Shown one piece after another: positions 6,664 through 9,159 of a DNA stretch of 9,159 nucleotides. Source of the DNA: a bacterium (GTDB lineage: Bacteria; AUK180; JAQVHJ01); NCBI GenBank assembly GCA_028696285.1, contig JAQVHJ010000067.1, forward strand, positions 1 to 9,159. The letters are read 5' to 3'. The notes beneath the pieces were generated by a model, which ran no database searches, was not told where the DNA came from, and saw only the letters and a list, made by a program, of their open reading frames with translations. Position 1 is the first letter of the stretch. Each line of letters starts with the position of its first letter. The translations under genes were made by a program, and so were the position numbers.

Positions 6664-6709
6664 ATCCCGGAGGGATAGAACGGTTTTAGCCCACCATTTC
6701 AATGGTGGG
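6664..6709. repeat. REP-like double palindrome
   Basis: Two palindromes lie 13 bases apart: ATCCC-GGA-GGGAT (6664-6676) and CCCACCATT-TC-AATGGTGGG (6690-6709, perfect 9-bp arms). The pairing of an ATCCC...GGGAT palindrome with a CCCACC...GGTGGG palindrome resembles REP-type dispersed elements that, as I recall, occur in several phyla including Bacteroidetes-like genomes. No RAYT-type (REP-associated tyrosine) transposase is in the window. Confidence 0.65.
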
Positions 6710-6800
6710 TATGAATACAGAAAAAGAAACTTGCGAAGTTCAGAATAATTTAATAACGCAAAGTATCATTAATGTAATGTTTATTTCACATTATAATTTC

Positions 6801-6850
6801 GAATCACGAATCACGGTTCACGAATCATGTCTTACCGCTCACCGTTCACA
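6801..6850. repeat. GAATCAC/GYTCACC heptad array
   Basis: Units in order: GAATCAC, GAATCAC, GGTTCAC, GAATCAT, an 8-nt GTCTTACC, GCTCACC, GTTCACA. The order GAATCAC-type, then an 8-nt GTYTTACC, then RTTCACC-type is repeated in the array at 6891-6968, so the two are copies of one larger pattern. Confidence 0.8.
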
Positions 6851-6874
6851 ATGTGTATCAAACGCTTGTAATAC
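6849..6874. repeat. Third copy of the 26-nt GTATTACAA unit, inverted
   Basis: The reverse complement begins GTATTACAAGC and matches the copy at 5605-5630 at 22 of 26 positions. It adjoins heptads on its left, as the plus-oriented copies do on their right, which makes the two ends of the island mirror images in layout. Confidence 0.75.
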
Positions 6875-6890
6875 AATTCTTACGTCTTTC

Positions 6891-6968
6891 GAATCACGAA
6901 TCACGAATCACGGATCACGTTTTACCATTCACCGTTCACCGTTCACCGTTCACCATTCACCGTTTATC
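6891..6968. repeat. Longest heptad array, overlapping the 3' end of mtnP
   Basis: Eleven units: GAATCAC three times, GGATCAC, an 8-nt GTTTTACC, ATTCACC, GTTCACC three times, ATTCACC and GTTTATC. Nearly all have period 7 exactly. The array runs past 6957 into mtnP; on the minus strand the stop TGA and the arginine codon before it lie within array units. Confidence 0.85.
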
Positions 6969-7826
6969 CTTAAAATACTTCCCTATGATTATATCGAGTT
7001 TCTTTACCATTTCCATGTTAATATTTTCGGGTGAGGTCTGGATTGAATGTTCCATTACATGTCTGCAAGCACAGTCGTCATTTTCCGGTAACGCCTTTAC
7101 TACGGCTCTCATGAGTTTATTCGCATTGGCTGCATTCTTTCTCATTGTATCCATGACCATCTCGACAGAGACCTCTTCCCCTTCCCTCCAAACGTCATAG
7201 TCGGTTGACAAACAAACTGTCGCGTAGCAAATCTCGGCTTCTCTTGCAAGCTTCGCTTCGGGGATATTGGTCATGCCGATTACACTCACTCCCCAGCTCT
7301 GATACACCAGAGACTCTGCTTTCGTGGAGAACTGCGGGCCTTCTATACATACATATGTTCCGCCGTTATGCATCTTCAATCCCAGCTTCTCGCCCTCATC
7401 AATCAGTATCTCACGAAGTTTCGGGCAATAGGGGTGATCAAAAGGAATATGCGCTACCACCCCGTCCCCGAAGAATGTGCAGGGTCTCGCTTTTGTCCTG
7501 TCAATTATCTGCGTGGGAACCACAAAATGCCCGGGGGCAACCTCTTCCCTCATGCTCCCGACTGCAGAAGATGAAATGATCATCTCAACACCAAGCATTT
7601 TAAATGCAAATATATTAGCTCTGACAGGGATATCTGTCGGGGTAATTACATGGCCGTAACCGTGTCTCGGGAGAAATGCAACCCTCTTCCCTTCCATCGT
7701 TCCTATCTTAATTTCACCTGATGGTTTTCCGAAGGGGGTATCGGGAAAGAAACTTTCCTCGTGCTTGAATCCTTCAATATTAGCGATTCCGCTCCCGCCG
7801 ATTACTCCTATTTTTACCTTTTCCAT
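6957..7826 (-). CDS. mtnP: S-methyl-5'-thioadenosine phosphorylase MtnP
   Basis: Cytosolic enzyme that splits methylthioadenosine, the by-product of polyamine and quorum-signal synthesis, with phosphate into adenine and methylthioribose-1-phosphate, the first step of methionine salvage. The 289 residues cover the whole PNP/MTAP family 2 fold: IGVIGGSG (6-13), FLPRHGYGH (51-59) with phosphate-site Arg54 and His55, IEGPQFSTKAES (161-172), GMTNIPEAKLAREAEICYA (184-202) and STDYDVW (207-213). The Asp209-Tyr-Asp211 motif is the signature of 6-amino purine (MTA) specificity, as against the Asn of purine nucleoside phosphorylases. A strong AGGAGGT stands four bases before the ATG, and pilT ends 23 bases upstream, so co-transcription is likely. 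The stop codon lies inside a heptad repeat array, so the final residues may be repeat-derived. No other methionine-salvage gene is in the window. Confidence 0.93.
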   Translation of the reverse strand: MEKVKIGVIGGSGIANIEGFKHEESFFPDTPFGKPSGEIKIGTMEGKRVAFLPRHGYGHVITPTDIPVRANIFAFKMLGVEMIISSSAVGSMREEVAPGHFVVPTQIIDRTKARPCTFFGDGVVAHIPFDHPYCPKLREILIDEGEKLGLKMHNGGTYVCIEGPQFSTKAESLVYQSWGVSVIGMTNIPEAKLAREAEICYATVCLSTDYDVWREGEEVSVEMVMDTMRKNAANANKLMRAVVKALPENDDCACRHVMEHSIQTSPENINMEMVKKLDIIIGKYFKDKR

Positions 7827-7830
7827 TACA

Positions 7831-7837
7831 ACCTCCT
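7831..7837 (-). promoter_or_regulatory. Strong ribosome binding site of mtnP
   Basis: AGGAGGT on the minus strand with four bases (TGTA) before the ATG at 7826. It lies in the 23-bp gap after the pilT stop and fixes the mtnP start. No promoter is visible in this gap. Confidence 0.85.
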
Positions 7838-7849
7838 TTAAAGATTATC

Positions 7850-9016
7850 TTAAACTTGTCCTAAAGCCGCTGCTCTCTTAACACTTTCCGGAGCAAACTG
7901 CGCAAATAACTTTTTATCATGAGCCTGGAGATATGCCGCTTCACCTGTAATAGTTCCTCTCTTCAGCAAATCCATTAGGGACTGGTCCATTAATACCATG
8001 CCTTCCGCCTTACTTGTCTGAATAATTGAAATGATCTGATGCGTCTTCTCTTCACGTATTAAATTTTTAACAGCTGAGTTGGCCATCATAATTTCTATTG
8101 CGCAGACTCTTCCCTTCTTATTCGCAGTCGGGAGAAGTGTCTGGCAAATAACAGAAACGAGAACATCTGAAATCTGCGCCCGGATCTGTTCCTGCTGTTC
8201 CATCGGGAAAACATCGATTATACGGTCAATCGTACTGATTGCCGAGGATGTATGAAGAGTTGCGAAAACCAGATGTCCTGTCTCTGCAGCGCGGATAGCC
8301 AGGGATATAGTTTCATAATCACGGAGCTCCCCGACCAGGATTACATCAGGATCTTCTCTCAAGGCAACCTTCAGCCCGTCAAAGAATGAATTGGTATGTG
8401 ACCCCACTTCTCTTTGTGAGATGAGGCAGTTTTTATGTTCGTGAATAAATTCAATCGGGTCTTCAATCGTAATGATATGATCGTGTCTCTTCCTGTTAAC
8501 AATATCAATGATCGCGGCAAGCGTCGTTGATTTCCCTGACCCGGTCGGACCGGTAACAACGACAAAGCCCCGGGACCTGAACGCTAAACTCTCCAGGATA
8601 TCCGGAAGGCCAAGGTCCTTTATACTCTTTATTTCTGTCGGGATGAGTCGGAATGCCGCTGATTCACCGCGCCTTTCCCAGTATGCATTGACTCGGAACC
8701 GGGCAATGCCTGTAAGTTCATACGCGAAGTCAATCTGGTGATTTTTATTATACTCCTCTCTCTGGATATCAGATAAAATACTGCTTATCAATCTTCGTGA
8801 ATCTTCCGGCTTAATTACGGGGTATCCCTCAAGCTGCATTAATTTACCATTTATTCTCAGAAGCGGCGGAACCCCCACCGCAATATGAAGGTCAGAAGCA
8901 TCCTTCTCAACCTGTATCTTTAACAGGTCCTGGATCTTCATGATCTTCTTTCCTCCGAGATCCTTGTCGATTTTTTCTTCTTCTTTCTTTGGATTTAAAA
9001 CATTTTCAAAATTCAT
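7850..9016 (-). CDS. pilT: Type IV pilus retraction ATPase PilT
   Basis: Hexameric secretion-type ATPase on the cytoplasmic side of the type IV pilus machine; it depolymerises pilin and drives twitching motility. The 388 residues contain an N-terminal PAS-like domain (DASDLHIAVGVPPLLRINGKL, 39-59), Walker A GPTGSGKST (156-164), Asp box TIEDPIE (183-189), Walker B VILVGELRD (225-233) with catalytic Glu230, and His box TGHLVFATLHT (246-256). NSAVKNLIREEK (313-324) corresponds to the PilT-specific AIRNLIRE motif, and EGMVLMDQSL (338-347) follows; these separate it from PilB. The ATG at 9016 overlaps the preceding stop (ATGA) behind GAGGGAGG. It gives a charged 25-residue N-terminal extension compared with usual PilT; the alternative Met26 (8941, GGAGG ten bases upstream) starts exactly where typical PilT proteins begin. 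PilU-like paralogues cannot be fully excluded. No other pilus gene is in the window. Confidence 0.93.
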   Translation of the reverse strand: MNFENVLNPKKEEEKIDKDLGGKKIMKIQDLLKIQVEKDASDLHIAVGVPPLLRINGKLMQLEGYPVIKPEDSRRLISSILSDIQREEYNKNHQIDFAYELTGIARFRVNAYWERRGESAAFRLIPTEIKSIKDLGLPDILESLAFRSRGFVVVTGPTGSGKSTTLAAIIDIVNRKRHDHIITIEDPIEFIHEHKNCLISQREVGSHTNSFFDGLKVALREDPDVILVGELRDYETISLAIRAAETGHLVFATLHTSSAISTIDRIIDVFPMEQQEQIRAQISDVLVSVICQTLLPTANKKGRVCAIEIMMANSAVKNLIREEKTHQIISIIQTSKAEGMVLMDQSLMDLLKRGTITGEAAYLQAHDKKLFAQFAPESVKRAAALGQV

Positions 9017-9159
9017 TTTCCTCCCTCACGTTTTTTCGATTCTAAAATCTCTATATACTGCATTGCTTTTATTATATTAGGGCTATACTCCGGCTTATCC
9101 TTCGCCGATTCAATGAAGCGCTTCCAGTATTCCAATGCTAAACCTTCGTCAACCCGGTT
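9013..9159 (-). CDS. C-terminal end of an unidentified, possibly TPR-type protein (5' end outside window)
   Basis: An open frame enters from the right edge and ends at TGA (9015-9013), giving 48 residues that begin NRVDEGLALEYWKRFIES. The stop overlaps the pilT start as ATGA, and the pilT ribosome binding site is inside its last codons, so this is a real gene coupled to pilT. The pattern of an amphipathic helix with EYWKRFIESAKDKPEYSP followed by IIKAMQYIEIL resembles the last helices of tetratricopeptide-repeat proteins that end in -YW..FL...P. That is only a weak family hint. In this position it could be a pilus-associated or general scaffold protein. Confidence 0.75.
   Translation of the reverse strand, partial: NRVDEGLALEYWKRFIESAKDKPEYSPNIIKAMQYIEILESKKREGGK

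Larger units (their letters stand above)
5369..6956. other. Gene-free repeat island between mtnP and the kinase operon
   Basis: About 1.6 kb without a credible gene. Open frames here (for example 5445-5672 minus, 5869-6057 plus, 6702-7034 plus) lack ribosome binding sites and translate the repeats into low-information peptides such as SRITNHGSRFTIHRSPF. The content is heptad arrays (5381-5428, 5566-5600, 6281-6301, 6349-6376, 6801-6850, 6891-6968), three copies of a 26-nt unit, a diverged long direct repeat (5695-5940 and 6301-6509) and several hairpins, each listed separately. Smaller palindromes include GTTTGC-GAA-GCAAAC (6103-6117) and CGAAGCTTCG (6263-6272). I see no transposase remnant, tRNA, CRISPR or clear intrinsic terminator. 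The stretches 5738-5854 (A-rich near 5800-5850) and 6000-6240 hold nothing else recognisable. Confidence 0.85.

Noticed and set aside
6801..6968. CRISPR array
   Set aside because: The repeat unit is only 7 nt, without spacers of regular length, and no cas gene is present.
6702..7200. Two overlapping plus-strand frames (6702-7034 and 6853-7200)
   Set aside because: Their distinctive peptides (ESRITNHGSRFTIHRSPFTV) are heptads read in frame, and both run antisense into mtnP, whose motifs are unambiguous.

Overview
All protein genes in this window lie on the minus strand, so transcription runs from high to low coordinates. In that order they are: the tail of an unidentified gene (9159-9013), pilT (9016-7850), mtnP (7826-6957), a gene-free repeat island of about 1.65 kb (6956-5306), a membrane pseudokinase (5305-3080), a membrane Ser/Thr kinase (3080-1626), miaB (1624-263) and the start of a small exported helical-repeat protein (266-1). 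The base composition is moderately AT-rich. No gene here fixes the phylum. The mix of Hanks-type kinases with TPR-like tails, B-box-like zinc fingers, a type IV pilus motor and dense non-coding repeats would suit a free-living, poorly characterised (candidate-phylum-like) bacterium, but that is an inference.

The left half (1-5368) reads as one transcription unit. A near-consensus sigma70 promoter (TTGACT, 17 bp, TATAAT, with an extended -10 TG) sits just upstream of the pseudokinase. The four genes behind it are packed end to end: a TAATG overlap, a one-base gap and an ATGA overlap. The first two proteins share one plan: an N-terminal kinase fold, a single transmembrane helix and a C-terminal helical-repeat domain. 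The second has all catalytic residues, although its HRD motif reads HLD. The first has lost the glycine loop, HRD and DFG, and has gained two zinc-binding B-box-like fingers, a charged coiled coil and a proline-rich linker. The best reading is a pseudokinase/kinase pair at the inner membrane, sensing through TPR-like domains and co-expressed with a tRNA-modifying enzyme.

The right part (6957-9159) is a second gene cluster: an upstream gene translationally coupled to pilT (type IV pilus retraction ATPase), then mtnP (methylthioadenosine phosphorylase) with a strong ribosome binding site.

The island between the two clusters contains no credible gene. It is a mosaic of period-7 degenerate arrays (GTGAACC, GTGATTC, GGTGAAC and the complements GAATCAC, GTTCACC), three copies of a 26-nt unit beginning GTATTACAA, two diverged copies of a unit of about 200-250 bp, several hairpins, and short elements resembling intergenic repeats seen in many environmental bacteria. 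The heptad arrays at its two ends are in opposite orientation, and the right-hand array runs into mtnP and supplies its stop codon.
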